This document shows, in pieces, positions 1 through 7,609 of a DNA stretch of 37,749 nt; positions within the stretch are counted from its first letter, which is position 1; every line of letters begins with the position of its first letter. This stretch comes from Betaproteobacteria bacterium (GTDB taxonomy: Bacteria; Pseudomonadota; Gammaproteobacteria; Burkholderiales; SG8-39), in contig JAOUFA010000002.1 in NCBI GenBank assembly GCA_029858545.1, positions 1-37,749 of the forward strand, given 5' to 3'. A model generated the notes under the pieces. It worked only from the letters and a program-made list of their open reading frames with translations. It had not been told where the DNA came from and made no database searches. The position numbers and the translations under genes are program-made.

Positions 1-910
1 ACTCGCGTGCGCGGTAGCGCTCGGGCACCCCGCCGACCCAGAAATTGGCGTGATCGGTGGCCCCGGGCACCACCACCTGCGGAAGCCCCATCGCACCCGG
101 CCCGGTCAGGCGCCCGTCGCCGGCACTGTACACGCCGCCGACGACCAGATCGGTGAGTTCATGAGTGGTGATATCGATGACACCCGCCAGTTCGCCCTCG
201 CGCGCAAGCCGCTCGAGCGCGCGGCCGCCGATACCCGAAGCGTGGAACAGGATCACCTCATAGCCGTGCTCCTCCAGCCGCTTAGCGACACGGTCCACGC
301 AGCCCGCGGTTCCGCCAAATGACGAGACGGCGACGAGCGGCGCGCCCGCTTGCGTGCTCGCGACCTTGCCCGCCCGGTTCGTCGCTGCCGCGGCGACGGC
401 AACCGCCGCATTCTCCATCACCGCCCGGGTGATGCGATTGAGCGACACGTCGCCGATCGACGGATACATCGCGATGTCCGCCTCGGCCACGTACCATTGG
501 ACCGCGCCGCTCGCCGCCACCGCGCTCACCATTGCCTTCGGCACGAGATAGGGCAGCGCGCGCATGATCGCGCACGCCAGGTGGGTCCCGTTGGCGCCGC
601 CCAGCCCGACCGCCGCGTCGAGCGCGCCGGCCGCGAACGCGTCGCGCAGGATCCTGCCGCCGCCAGCGATCATGCGCGTCGCCGCCTCGCGGCGATCCAT
701 GCCCGCGAGTTGCGCCCATTCGACTCCGTCGGCGCGCGCCAAGACAGCCCCCGGAACATCCGCTCCGGCACTTTGGTGCGGCTTCAGTGAAAGATCGATC
801 ACCCACGGGCGTACGCCTGCGCGCGCGAGACAGCCGGCGACGAACAGCGCTTCCGCAGCCTTGGTGTCCAGGGTCGCGAGAACCGCAACGGTCGGTTGGG
901 GCTCGCTCAT
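1..910 (-). CDS. Tm-1-like ATP-binding (UPF0261) protein, C-terminus beyond window
   Basis: The leftward frame starts at the ATG at 908-910 and runs off the left edge, giving about 303 residues of a family usually near 400. Near the N-terminus it reads TVAVLATLDTKAAEALFVAG, the typical opening of this family, followed by a glycine-rich GLGGANGTHLA stretch and later PGATDHANFWVGGVP. The plant Tm-1 N-terminal domain binds ATP; the biochemical role of the bacterial members is poorly defined. The ATG overlaps the TGA of the upstream OYE gene (ATGA, 907-910), so the two are translationally coupled and probably cotranscribed. That places the protein in the catabolic-looking island, perhaps acting on the flavoenzyme's product (inference). 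Confidence 0.85.
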   Translation of the reverse strand, partial: MSEPQPTVAVLATLDTKAAEALFVAGCLARAGVRPWVIDLSLKPHQSAGADVPGAVLARADGVEWAQLAGMDRREAATRMIAGGGRILRDAFAAGALDAAVGLGGANGTHLACAIMRALPYLVPKAMVSAVAASGAVQWYVAEADIAMYPSIGDVSLNRITRAVMENAAVAVAAAATNRAGKVASTQAGAPLVAVSSFGGTAGCVDRVAKRLEEHGYEVILFHASGIGGRALERLAREGELAGVIDITTHELTDLVVGGVYSAGDGRLTGPGAMGLPQVVVPGATDHANFWVGGVPERYRARE

Positions 911-2340
911 CGATTCAGGTAACTCGGTGCCGGCACGTCGACTCCCACCGTCGCGCTACGCGGACCCGGCCTGCCCGATGCGGCGCACGGGCGCACATGG
1001 TATGTGTAGCGGTGTCCACCGAGCACGGCGTTGTCCACCCAGAAGGCGACCTTCACCGCATCGATGAGTTCGGCGTGGCCACGCGCTTCGGCGCGGTAGA
1101 CCTCGTAGTGAGACGCGCCGGCAGCCTTGGGCCACTTCAGTTCCACGCGCGATTCCCGGGCGATGGCCGTCAGGCCCGCCGCCGAAGGCGTCCACTGAGG
1201 CACCTGGATCGCCGGGTTGTCGGCGGGCGCCTGGATGGTTCCCTGGGGCCACAGCGCGCAAATCACCGTCCTGTGCGTACCGTCGAGCGCCTTGCACACG
1301 TTGCAGTAATCGCATTGCACGATCCGCTCGAGTTCGCCGCGCCTGACCTTGTTGGGCCAGTCGGGATCGGCGAGCAGACCGCGCGCGATGCCGACGAGGT
1401 CCGCCTTTCCCTCGGCGAGCAAACGTTCGGCGTCGTGCGGATCGGAGAGCTTGCCCGCGACCCCGACGGGAATTCGATGACCATTCTCGATCAAGTGCCG
1501 CTTCACTTCGGCCGCCAGGTCGGCGTGCAGCGCGCGCGGCAGCCAGTCGCCGGGCATACAGCGGTCACCCGAGTAGCCGTTGTACGGATAGAGCACCTGC
1601 CCGGGCGTGTGCACGGCATCCTCGAATTTCCCGCCGGCCGAGAGCGACAGATAGGCCGCGCCCAACTCGGCGAGCCGCAACGCGATGCGCTTCGAATCGA
1701 CCACCGTGTAGCCGTTCTTGATGAATTCCTCGACGTTGAAACGGATCCCGACCGGGAAATCGGCGCCGGCCTTGCGGCGCACACTCTCCATGACTCGCCC
1801 GATCAGCCGCAGCCTTCCCTCGAGGGTCTGCCCGCCGTATTCGTCGGTACGCGGGTTGGCGCGCGACAGGAACGAGGACAGCGTGTAGGCATGCGCCGAA
1901 TGCAGTTCGGCACCGTCGAAACCCGCTTCGCGGGCCCGCCGGACCGCATCGCCGAACTGCTCGACGATCTGATCGATCTCCGCGACCGACAGCATGTCGG
2001 CCGTCTGACGCCAGCCGGACCGAGCGACTTTCAGGAAGTGGATGATCTGCGGAACGAGTTTGGAGTCGGAGGCGTCATGCACCTTCCTGGCGAGCTCGCG
2101 CAGACCCGGAACATACCGGTCGTCGCTGATGCGCAGCAGCGGTCCGGATTTGACCTGATGGACCGCCATCGCCTCGACGATGATCAGCCCCGCACCCCCC
2201 GAGGCGTAGCGCACATAGCGCTCGACGGTGTCCTGCGTGACCACGCCGTCCTCCTTGCACAGGTGCGTCACCATCGCGGGGACCATGACCCGATTCGGGA
2301 CGAGCATGCTGCCGATGTTCAACGGCTCGAAAAGCTTCAA
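907..2340 (-). CDS. Old yellow enzyme-family flavin/Fe-S oxidoreductase fused to a C-terminal fibronectin-III-like domain
   Basis: 477 aa. The N-terminal TIM barrel is an NADH:flavin oxidoreductase: it opens KLFEPLNIGSM and carries AHAYTLSSFLSR followed by NPRTDEYGG. Cysteines 344, 347, 350 and 362 (C-x2-C-x2-C-x11-C) match the [4Fe-4S] site of the trimethylamine dehydrogenase / 2,4-dienoyl-CoA reductase subgroup. Instead of the usual FAD/NAD(P) domains, the last ~92 residues (from about 386) look like a fibronectin type III domain (VELKWPKAAGASHYEVYRAE). The start chosen is TTG at 2338-2340, because AGGAGA (2347-2352) lies 6 nt upstream and the protein then begins exactly at the family N-terminus; upstream in-frame starts lack a Shine-Dalgarno sequence. 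The substrate is not deducible; an enone or enoate-like compound is inferred from the family. Confidence 0.88.
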   Translation of the reverse strand: MKLFEPLNIGSMLVPNRVMVPAMVTHLCKEDGVVTQDTVERYVRYASGGAGLIIVEAMAVHQVKSGPLLRISDDRYVPGLRELARKVHDASDSKLVPQIIHFLKVARSGWRQTADMLSVAEIDQIVEQFGDAVRRAREAGFDGAELHSAHAYTLSSFLSRANPRTDEYGGQTLEGRLRLIGRVMESVRRKAGADFPVGIRFNVEEFIKNGYTVVDSKRIALRLAELGAAYLSLSAGGKFEDAVHTPGQVLYPYNGYSGDRCMPGDWLPRALHADLAAEVKRHLIENGHRIPVGVAGKLSDPHDAERLLAEGKADLVGIARGLLADPDWPNKVRRGELERIVQCDYCNVCKALDGTHRTVICALWPQGTIQAPADNPAIQVPQWTPSAAGLTAIARESRVELKWPKAAGASHYEVYRAEARGHAELIDAVKVAFWVDNAVLGGHRYTYHVRPCAASGRPGPRSATVGVDVPAPSYLNR

Positions 2341-2346
2341 GGCGAG

Positions 2347-2352
2347 TCTCCT
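2347..2352 (-). promoter_or_regulatory. Ribosome-binding site deciding the TTG start of the OYE-FN3 gene
   Basis: On the minus strand AGGAGA stands 6 nt before TTG (2340-2338). It is the only good Shine-Dalgarno sequence near the N-terminus and supports a TTG start over the upstream GTG-type extension. Confidence 0.7.
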
Positions 2353-2587
2353 GGAACCGACGCGAATTCGAACGGGTTCCGCCAGGCTGCGGCCGGCGAC
2401 CACAACGGGTCAGCATGACGAACACGGTTCAATTTAATCGGGGGTTCCGGTTCGCGCGTTTGATTTGTATCACGTTTCGCGCCGACGACCCGTTGTTACC
2501 GCCAGTCTGCGCAGCGAAGCGGCAGGTCGCGTGCGACGCGACCTTTCGGCAGCCTTTCGCAGTACCTGCGCCACAGCCTGGACTTTG

Positions 2588-2601
2588 TTGATATATCTCA
2601 A
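2588..2601. promoter_or_regulatory. Inverted repeat TTGA-N6-TCAA, possible operator
   Basis: TTGATATATCTCAA has 4-bp arms around a central TATATC and sits in an AT-rich patch about 85 bp upstream of the rightward OYE start. The symmetry and position fit a regulator or promoter element, but the repeat is short and could be chance. Confidence 0.25.
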
Positions 2602-2680
2602 GTATCGCAGCGGTCTCCTTAGGCAGATTGGCCGAGTACGCGCGTATTTCCCAGCGCGGATTAACCAAGGGATGACCCCG

Positions 2681-4654
2681 ATGAGCCAGCGCCCCGGCGA
2701 GCGAAAGCTTGCGCACCTGTTCAAGCCCGCACGCCTGGGCCGCTACACCGCACCCAACTCGATCAAGTACGGCGCCTGCTGCGTATCGAACTACAACACG
2801 CGCGACGGCTACATCACGCCGCGCGAACTGGCGCGCACACGCGTGATCGCCGGCACCGGTTGCGGTCTCATCACCAACCAGGGCGCCTACCCCGACGCAA
2901 AGGGCGAGGGCAAGTCCTACTTTCGCCAGATCGCCCTGTTCGACGACAAGTTCCTGCCTCAGTTCGAGACCATCGCCGGCTATATCCACGATGCGGGCGC
3001 CATCGCGATTCAGCAGATCCTGCATGCCGGCCGCTATGGCGGCATCGACCTCGGCTACTGCGTGCAACCATCGGTCGTGCCGCAGACGCTGCCGCACTTC
3101 CGCCCGCCGCGCGAGATGTCGAAGGACGACATCCGGTGCTGCGTTGCCGAACACGTCGACGCGGCCAGGCGCGCGATCCGCGCCGGCTTCGACGGCGTTG
3201 AAGTCACGAGTTTCATGGGCTACCTGCTCGCCTCCTTCAATTCCAAGTTCACCAATCAGCGCAGCGACGAATACGGCGGCTCGGTCGAGAATCGCGGACG
3301 CTTCATGCGCGAACTGATCGACGGTATCAAACAGGCGCTGCCCGAGCATCCGCTGGTGGTGCGCCTGAACGGAGCCGAGTTGATGGACCAGTGGGGAGGC
3401 AATTCCGAGGACGAGTGTTTCGAACTGATGAAACAGGCCGCCGACGCCGGCGTCGACATGATCAGCGTGACGGTCGGCTGGCAGGAGGCACCCGAGTCCT
3501 CGATCGGCCGCGACGTGGCGCCGGGACACTGGAACCACCTCGCCGCGCGCGCGAAGCGAACCTGTCCGAATATCCCGATCGCCTTCGGCAACCGACTGCC
3601 CGGTCCGGTGATGGCCAACGATTGCCTCGCGCGCGGCGAGTTCGATTTCTGGGAAGTGTGCCGGCCGCTGCTCGCCGATCCGGAACTCGTTCACAAGGCC
3701 GCCGAAGACCGGCTCGACGAAGTCAGGCGCTGCATCGGCTCGCTCAATTGCCTGTCGCGCCTGTTCCGCGACCTGCCGTATACCTGCACCATGAACCCGA
3801 CGCTCGGCCACGAGATCGAACCCGAATACGCGATCCGCCCGGCCGCGGTGAAGAAGAACATCATGGTGATCGGTGCCGGTCCGGCGGGCATGGAATACGC
3901 GATCACCGCCGCGCGGCGCGGTCACACGGTGACCGTCTACGAAAAGGGCGATCGCATCGGCGGCAGCCTGCTCGGCTACGCGGCACGCGATCTGGCGCGG
4001 CCGGACGATCTGCAAAGCGTGATTCGCCACTACGAGGTCATGTCGAAGAAACTCGGCATCGAAATGAAGTTCAATACCGAGGCCAACGCGAAGTTCATGC
4101 GCTCGGTGCTGCATCGCTACGACGCGTGCGTGGTCGCCGCGGGCGCGCGCATCGATCTGCAGGCCTATGCGCACATCGAGGGCCACGAGCGGCTGGTCGA
4201 CGCGCTCGAGGTGGCGGCGGGAAGGCTGACGCCGGGACGGCGCGTGGTGGTGATCGGCGGCGGCAAGATCGGCCTGGTGGTTGCCGAGTCGCTGAGCAAG
4301 GACGGCGCCCAAGTAACGATCGTCGAGTCGGACAAGCGCATCGGCGGCGACGTGATGCCGACGTTCAAGTGGCGCCACACCACCTGGGTCGAGGAACTGG
4401 GGATCCGTGTGCTCACTTCGAGCCGGCTCGCCCGCATCACCGCCGACGGCGCGGTGGTAGTCGACGCGAAGGGAGTCGAGACGACGATCGCCGCGGACAC
4501 CGTGATCGCCGCAGCGCCGCGCAAGTCGAACCAGGAACTGCTCACCGACTTCGAATGGATGGTCGACGAATTGCACGGCTGCGGCGACGCGCTGATGCCG
4601 CGAGGCATGGATGCGGCGATCCACGAGGGTTATCGGCTCGGGGCACGCGTATGA
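2681..4654 (+). CDS. Old yellow enzyme / 2,4-dienoyl-CoA reductase-type FMN, Fe-S and FAD oxidoreductase with a substituted cluster ligand
   Basis: 657 aa with the three-part layout of 2,4-dienoyl-CoA reductase, BaiH-type enzymes and trimethylamine dehydrogenase. An FMN TIM barrel (about 1-340) has QQILHAGRYGG, then SFMGYLLASF and TNQRSDEYGGSVENR. A cysteine loop follows (about 351-369). Then come an FAD-binding Rossmann fold (NIMVIGAGPAGMEYAITAAR, near 395) and an NAD(P)-type fold (VVVIGGGKIGLVVAESL, near 520). The cluster loop reads C351-x2-S354-x2-C357-x11-C369, so the expected second cysteine is serine (codon TCG, 3740-3742). ATG 2681 is preferred to ATG 2672 because AAGGGA lies 8 nt upstream of it. 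The stop overlaps the next ATG (ATGA, 4651-4654). It likely reduces or oxidises an enoyl/enone-type substrate in the same pathway as the divergent OYE (inference). Confidence 0.9.
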   Translation: MSQRPGERKLAHLFKPARLGRYTAPNSIKYGACCVSNYNTRDGYITPRELARTRVIAGTGCGLITNQGAYPDAKGEGKSYFRQIALFDDKFLPQFETIAGYIHDAGAIAIQQILHAGRYGGIDLGYCVQPSVVPQTLPHFRPPREMSKDDIRCCVAEHVDAARRAIRAGFDGVEVTSFMGYLLASFNSKFTNQRSDEYGGSVENRGRFMRELIDGIKQALPEHPLVVRLNGAELMDQWGGNSEDECFELMKQAADAGVDMISVTVGWQEAPESSIGRDVAPGHWNHLAARAKRTCPNIPIAFGNRLPGPVMANDCLARGEFDFWEVCRPLLADPELVHKAAEDRLDEVRRCIGSLNCLSRLFRDLPYTCTMNPTLGHEIEPEYAIRPAAVKKNIMVIGAGPAGMEYAITAARRGHTVTVYEKGDRIGGSLLGYAARDLARPDDLQSVIRHYEVMSKKLGIEMKFNTEANAKFMRSVLHRYDACVVAAGARIDLQAYAHIEGHERLVDALEVAAGRLTPGRRVVVIGGGKIGLVVAESLSKDGAQVTIVESDKRIGGDVMPTFKWRHTTWVEELGIRVLTSSRLARITADGAVVVDAKGVETTIAADTVIAAAPRKSNQELLTDFEWMVDELHGCGDALMPRGMDAAIHEGYRLGARV

Positions 4655-5106
4655 CGGTCTGTGCGACGGCGAGTCCCCAGTCGGCGGCCTGGCAATCGGT
4701 GCTCGACCGCCACACCGACTTGTTTTCCGACACCGCACAGGGTGCGAGCGTCGCGCTGCTGCCGCGCTTCGTGCGCGGCGCCGATGGCCGGCAACGGAGC
4801 ACCGTGATGCCGGTGAGCGATGGCGTGCCGATGCTCCTCTGGTTGCGCGAACCCGGCGCGATGTACGCACGCGATGCCGAGTTTCGCGGCCTGAAGGGGC
4901 TCGTTTCGGACCTCCTGCTGATCGCCGGCGACGGCACGCTCGATGCCGCGCTCCGCCACGAACATCCGTTCGGCGAGTTGAAGCGCCAGCTGCGCAGCGG
5001 TCAAATGCTGTTCATGGTGATGCGCACGCGCGACGAGCTGCGTGAGCGCGGCTGGAGCGATTTCATCGAGTCGCTCGGGCTGCCGTTTCTCGGCACCTGT
5101 CGATGA
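4651..5106 (+). CDS. Unrecognised 151-aa protein coupled to the OYE gene
   Basis: The start overlaps the OYE stop (ATGA), which strongly supports translation. The protein begins MTVCATASPQSAAWQ, has no signal peptide, no obvious transmembrane segment, and a mixed alpha/beta-like composition with hydrophobic patches (GVPMLLWL, LVSDLLLIAG, QMLFMVM). It ends LGLPFLGTCR. I recognise no family. Tight coupling to a flavoprotein gene and to the following cysteine-rich gene suggests an accessory subunit, maturation factor or pathway enzyme (inference). Confidence 0.72.
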   Translation: MTVCATASPQSAAWQSVLDRHTDLFSDTAQGASVALLPRFVRGADGRQRSTVMPVSDGVPMLLWLREPGAMYARDAEFRGLKGLVSDLLLIAGDGTLDAALRHEHPFGELKRQLRSGQMLFMVMRTRDELRERGWSDFIESLGLPFLGTCR

Positions 5107-5121
5107 TGCCGGGGTAAGACT

Positions 5122-5313
5122 TTGGTCTTTGTAAATCCTGCCGGAGCGCCCGAACTGGCCTGCGACGAATGCGGTTGCCGCTGGTTCGACCGCATGACGA
5201 ACTGCTGCTACGAATGCGGCGCGGCGGTCGGCGCCGAGGCGCTCGCCGAGTATCAACGCGCGCTCCAGGCCTTCGCGATGGCCGGACAAGTGCCTGGTAT
5301 GCCGCAGTCCTGA
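5122..5313 (+). CDS. 63-aa cysteine-rich, zinc-ribbon-like small protein
   Basis: The frame opens with TTG at 5122, and GGGGTAAG (5111-5118) is a plausible ribosome-binding site just upstream. It lies 15 nt after the preceding stop. It contains CDECGC and, ten residues later, CCYECG: paired C-x2-C knuckles that could bind zinc or an Fe-S cluster. The C-terminal half (AEALAEYQRALQAFAMAGQ) looks helical. The small size and operon position suggest a partner of the OYE enzyme or of the 151-aa protein. A rubredoxin-like electron-transfer role is less likely because the motif spacing differs. Confidence 0.6.
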   Translation: MVFVNPAGAPELACDECGCRWFDRMTNCCYECGAAVGAEALAEYQRALQAFAMAGQVPGMPQS

Positions 5314-5362
5314 GTGGTGATCGGCGGCGACTGCGCGGTCGGATGCTCGCGCGGCGGAAAAG

Positions 5363-5371
5363 TGGTATACC
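5363..5371 (+). promoter_or_regulatory. Possible extended -10 element upstream of the aldo/keto reductase gene
   Basis: TGGTATACC matches an extended -10 (TGn followed by TATACC) about 80 nt upstream of the ATG at 5450. No good -35 is visible. It may give the last two genes of the island separate transcription. Confidence 0.25.
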
Positions 5372-5449
5372 CTCGCGGGCCGGCATTCCGGATCGAACCC
5401 GGCAACACCGACGTTGCGACGGCATCGACGAAGAGGACGGAGGCCAATC

Positions 5450-6433
5450 ATGCAGCAGCGCAGGCTTGGGGCCGCGGGCCCGCTCGTCTCGGCGATCGGT
5501 CTCGGCGCCGGCAGCACGACCACCGATTTCGGCGCGCGCGACGATGAAGTGCAGATCGCGACGATGCGACGCGCGATCGATCTGGGCGTCAATTTTTTCG
5601 ACACCGCGGACCGCTATCTGAAGGGCCGGCACGAGCGACTGCTTGGCCGTGCGATCGCAGGACGGCGCGACGAAGTGGTGCTCGCCTCGAAGTTCGGCAA
5701 CATCGACCGGCCCGACGGCAGCAAGGCCTATAACGGACGCCCCGAGTACGTGCGCAGCGCCTGCGACGCGAGTCTGAAACAGCTCGGCGTCGAAGTCATC
5801 GATCTCTATTACCTGCATCGCATCGACCCGGAGGTCGCGATCGAGGAGACCGTGGGCGCGATGGCCGAATTGGTGCAAGCCGGCAAGGTCCGCTGGCTGG
5901 GCCTCTCCGAAGCGGGCGTCAACTCGCTGCGGCGAGCGTGCACGGTGCACCCGATCACCGCGCTGCAGACCGAATATTCCCTCTGGGCGCGCGATATCGA
6001 AGCCGAGATTCTCCCGGCCTGCCGCGAACTCGGCATCGGCTTCGTTTCCTACGCGCCCCTCGGGCGCGGCTTGCTTGCCGGCACGGTACGCCGCCTCGAG
6101 GACATCGCGCCCCATGACCTGCGGCGCAAGCAACCGCGTTTCCAGCCGGGCAACCTCGAGCGCAATCTCGAATTGCTCAAGCCGCTCGAATCTCTTGCGC
6201 GATCGCGCGGGGTAAGCATCGCGCAGATCGCCCTCGCCTGGCTGCTCGCACGCGGCGAGGACATCATCCCCATTCCCGGAACCAAGCAGGAGCGCTATCT
6301 CGAGCAAAACGCCGCCGCGGTCGATCTGCTCCTGGAGACGCGCGAGATCGCCTTGCTCGAAGACAGTTTTCGCCCGGGCGCGCGCGCGGGCGATCGTTAC
6401 GCGCCGGGCTATTTCACCACCCTGGGAGCCTGA
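5450..6433 (+). CDS. Aldo/keto reductase family oxidoreductase
   Basis: 327 aa, the usual length for monomeric NADPH-dependent AKRs. The catalytic tetrad is visible: D51 and Y56 (FFDTADRY), K81 (VLASKFG) and H123 (LYYLHRID). The C-terminal nicotinamide-site loop IPIPGTKQERYLEQN resembles the IolS/AKR13 branch. ATG 5450 is chosen because GGAGG (5439-5443) is 6 nt upstream and the protein then starts QQRRLGAAGPLVSAIGLG, as is normal; an in-frame upstream extension has no ribosome-binding site. It likely reduces an aldehyde or ketone intermediate. The hydrolase gene starts 2 nt after its stop, so the two form an operon. Confidence 0.92.
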   Translation: MQQRRLGAAGPLVSAIGLGAGSTTTDFGARDDEVQIATMRRAIDLGVNFFDTADRYLKGRHERLLGRAIAGRRDEVVLASKFGNIDRPDGSKAYNGRPEYVRSACDASLKQLGVEVIDLYYLHRIDPEVAIEETVGAMAELVQAGKVRWLGLSEAGVNSLRRACTVHPITALQTEYSLWARDIEAEILPACRELGIGFVSYAPLGRGLLAGTVRRLEDIAPHDLRRKQPRFQPGNLERNLELLKPLESLARSRGVSIAQIALAWLLARGEDIIPIPGTKQERYLEQNAAAVDLLLETREIALLEDSFRPGARAGDRYAPGYFTTLGA

Positions 6434-6435
6434 AC

Positions 6436-7527
6436 ATGCCGCTCGTTGCCGAGCCCAAGCCCCATCGCGATCCGAGAATCGACTCGGCGATCGCACACTG
6501 GGCACCGCGCTTTGTCGCGAACGGCGTGCCGCTCACCGATTTCCAGGACGTGACCGCGAAGCTGCAGCGCTGGGACGAATGGTGCAGTGCCTGGTCCACG
6601 CGCGCCGCGATCCACGAGGAACTCGGCGCGCATGCCTTGGCCGAGGGCTACCGAGCCTCGGCCGGCGGGCATTTCACCCGCGCCGCCGTCTGCTATCACT
6701 TCGGCAAGTTCCTGTTCGTGAACGATCCCGACCAAATGCAAGTCGCGCACCGCAAGGCCGTCGAATGTCGCAATCTCGCCTTGCCGCTGCTCACCCCGCC
6801 GGGCACGCGCGTCGCGATCGCCTACGAGGGAAAGTTTCTCTACGGTAACTTGCGCAAGCCCGCGTGCGCGACGCGGCCGCCGGTCGTCGTGATGTGCATG
6901 GGACTCGACTCGGCAAAGGAGGAGATGGACGATTACGAGGATCGCTTCCTGCGGCGCGGCGTCGCGACATTCGCCTTCGACGGTCCGGGACAGGGCGAGG
7001 GCGAGTACGACTTCGCTCTCTGCCCGGAGTATGAGAAGCCGGTCAAGGCCGTAATCGACGTGCTCGAGGCGCGCGACGATATCGATGCGGCGCGGCTAGG
7101 CATCTGGGGGGTGTCGCTCGGCGGCTATTTCGCGCCGCGCGCCGCGGCATTCGACAAACGCATCAAGGCCTGCGTGGCGCTCTCGGGAGCCTATCGGCGT
7201 TCCGGCCACTTCGACGGTCGTCCGGTCCTCAACGTCGAGGCCTTTCGCGTGCGCTCAAAGAGCGCCGATCTGGTCGAGGCAGGAAAAGTCGCGCAACGCA
7301 TGTCGCTCGCAGGCGTGGCCCGCAACATCACCTGCCCGATCTATCTCGTCGCGGGAACCCAGGACCGGCTGACGCCGCATACCGAGGCCGAAAAACTCGC
7401 CGCCGAAGTGTCCGGTCCTTGCCTGCTCTCGGTGATCGAGGGCGGCAACCACGTCGTCAACAATCTCTGGTATCGCTACCGCGACCAGAGCGCCGACTGG
7501 ATGGCAACGCAACTGGGGGCTGCCTGA
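6436..7527 (+). CDS. Alpha/beta hydrolase, 2,6-dihydropseudooxynicotine hydrolase-like (C-C bond hydrolase candidate)
   Basis: 363 aa with a helical N-terminal cap (about 1-125) and a C-terminal alpha/beta-hydrolase domain. The triad is S227 (GVSLGG), D310 (TQDRLTPH) and H339 (GGNHVVNN). The spacing (83 and 29 residues) equals that of the Arthrobacter 2,6-dihydropseudooxynicotine hydrolase triad as I remember it, and the N-terminal cap is characteristic of that family and of FrsA-like proteins. Members cleave C-C bonds of beta-diketone-like substrates. With OYE and AKR partners, a pathway of double-bond reduction, carbonyl reduction and ring or chain cleavage is plausible (inference). The true substrate is unknown. 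Confidence 0.88.
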   Translation: MPLVAEPKPHRDPRIDSAIAHWAPRFVANGVPLTDFQDVTAKLQRWDEWCSAWSTRAAIHEELGAHALAEGYRASAGGHFTRAAVCYHFGKFLFVNDPDQMQVAHRKAVECRNLALPLLTPPGTRVAIAYEGKFLYGNLRKPACATRPPVVVMCMGLDSAKEEMDDYEDRFLRRGVATFAFDGPGQGEGEYDFALCPEYEKPVKAVIDVLEARDDIDAARLGIWGVSLGGYFAPRAAAFDKRIKACVALSGAYRRSGHFDGRPVLNVEAFRVRSKSADLVEAGKVAQRMSLAGVARNITCPIYLVAGTQDRLTPHTEAEKLAAEVSGPCLLSVIEGGNHVVNNLWYRYRDQSADWMATQLGAA

Positions 7528-7532
7528 CCATC

Positions 7533-7555
7533 GCCGGGCGACGCGCCGGCCCGGC
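7533..7555. terminator. Hairpin between convergent genes, weak terminator candidate
   Basis: GCCGGGC (7533-7539) and GCCCGGC (7549-7555) form a perfect 7-bp stem with a 9-nt loop just after the hydrolase stop, in the gap to the convergent NHL gene. There is no T tract. Confidence 0.3.
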
Positions 7556-7609
7556 AACGCGCTCCCGGAACAGGTCACGGCCGCGCGGCCCGCTGCCCTC
7601 CGCGCCGCG

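Larger units (their letters stand above)
2341..2680. other. 340-bp divergent intergenic region between the two OYE genes
   Basis: No convincing gene lies here. It must hold both divergent promoters. It has local AT-rich patches at about 2430-2475 and 2584-2606, the latter containing the inverted repeat TTGA-TATATC-TCAA. AAGGGA at 2668-2673 serves the rightward ATG at 2681. No regulator gene is adjacent. Confidence 0.6.

Noticed and set aside
787..2418. 543-codon plus-strand frame opposite the OYE-FN3 gene
   Set aside because: Sense OYE motifs are unambiguous; this frame is arginine/valine-rich, without motifs.
2429..4870. Very long antisense open frame (813 codons) opposite the OYE-FAD gene
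   Set aside because: High G+C leaves few stops; the sense strand has clear OYE, FAD and Fe-S motifs, good ribosome-binding sites and overlaps, while the antisense product is low-complexity Arg/His/Ala-rich.
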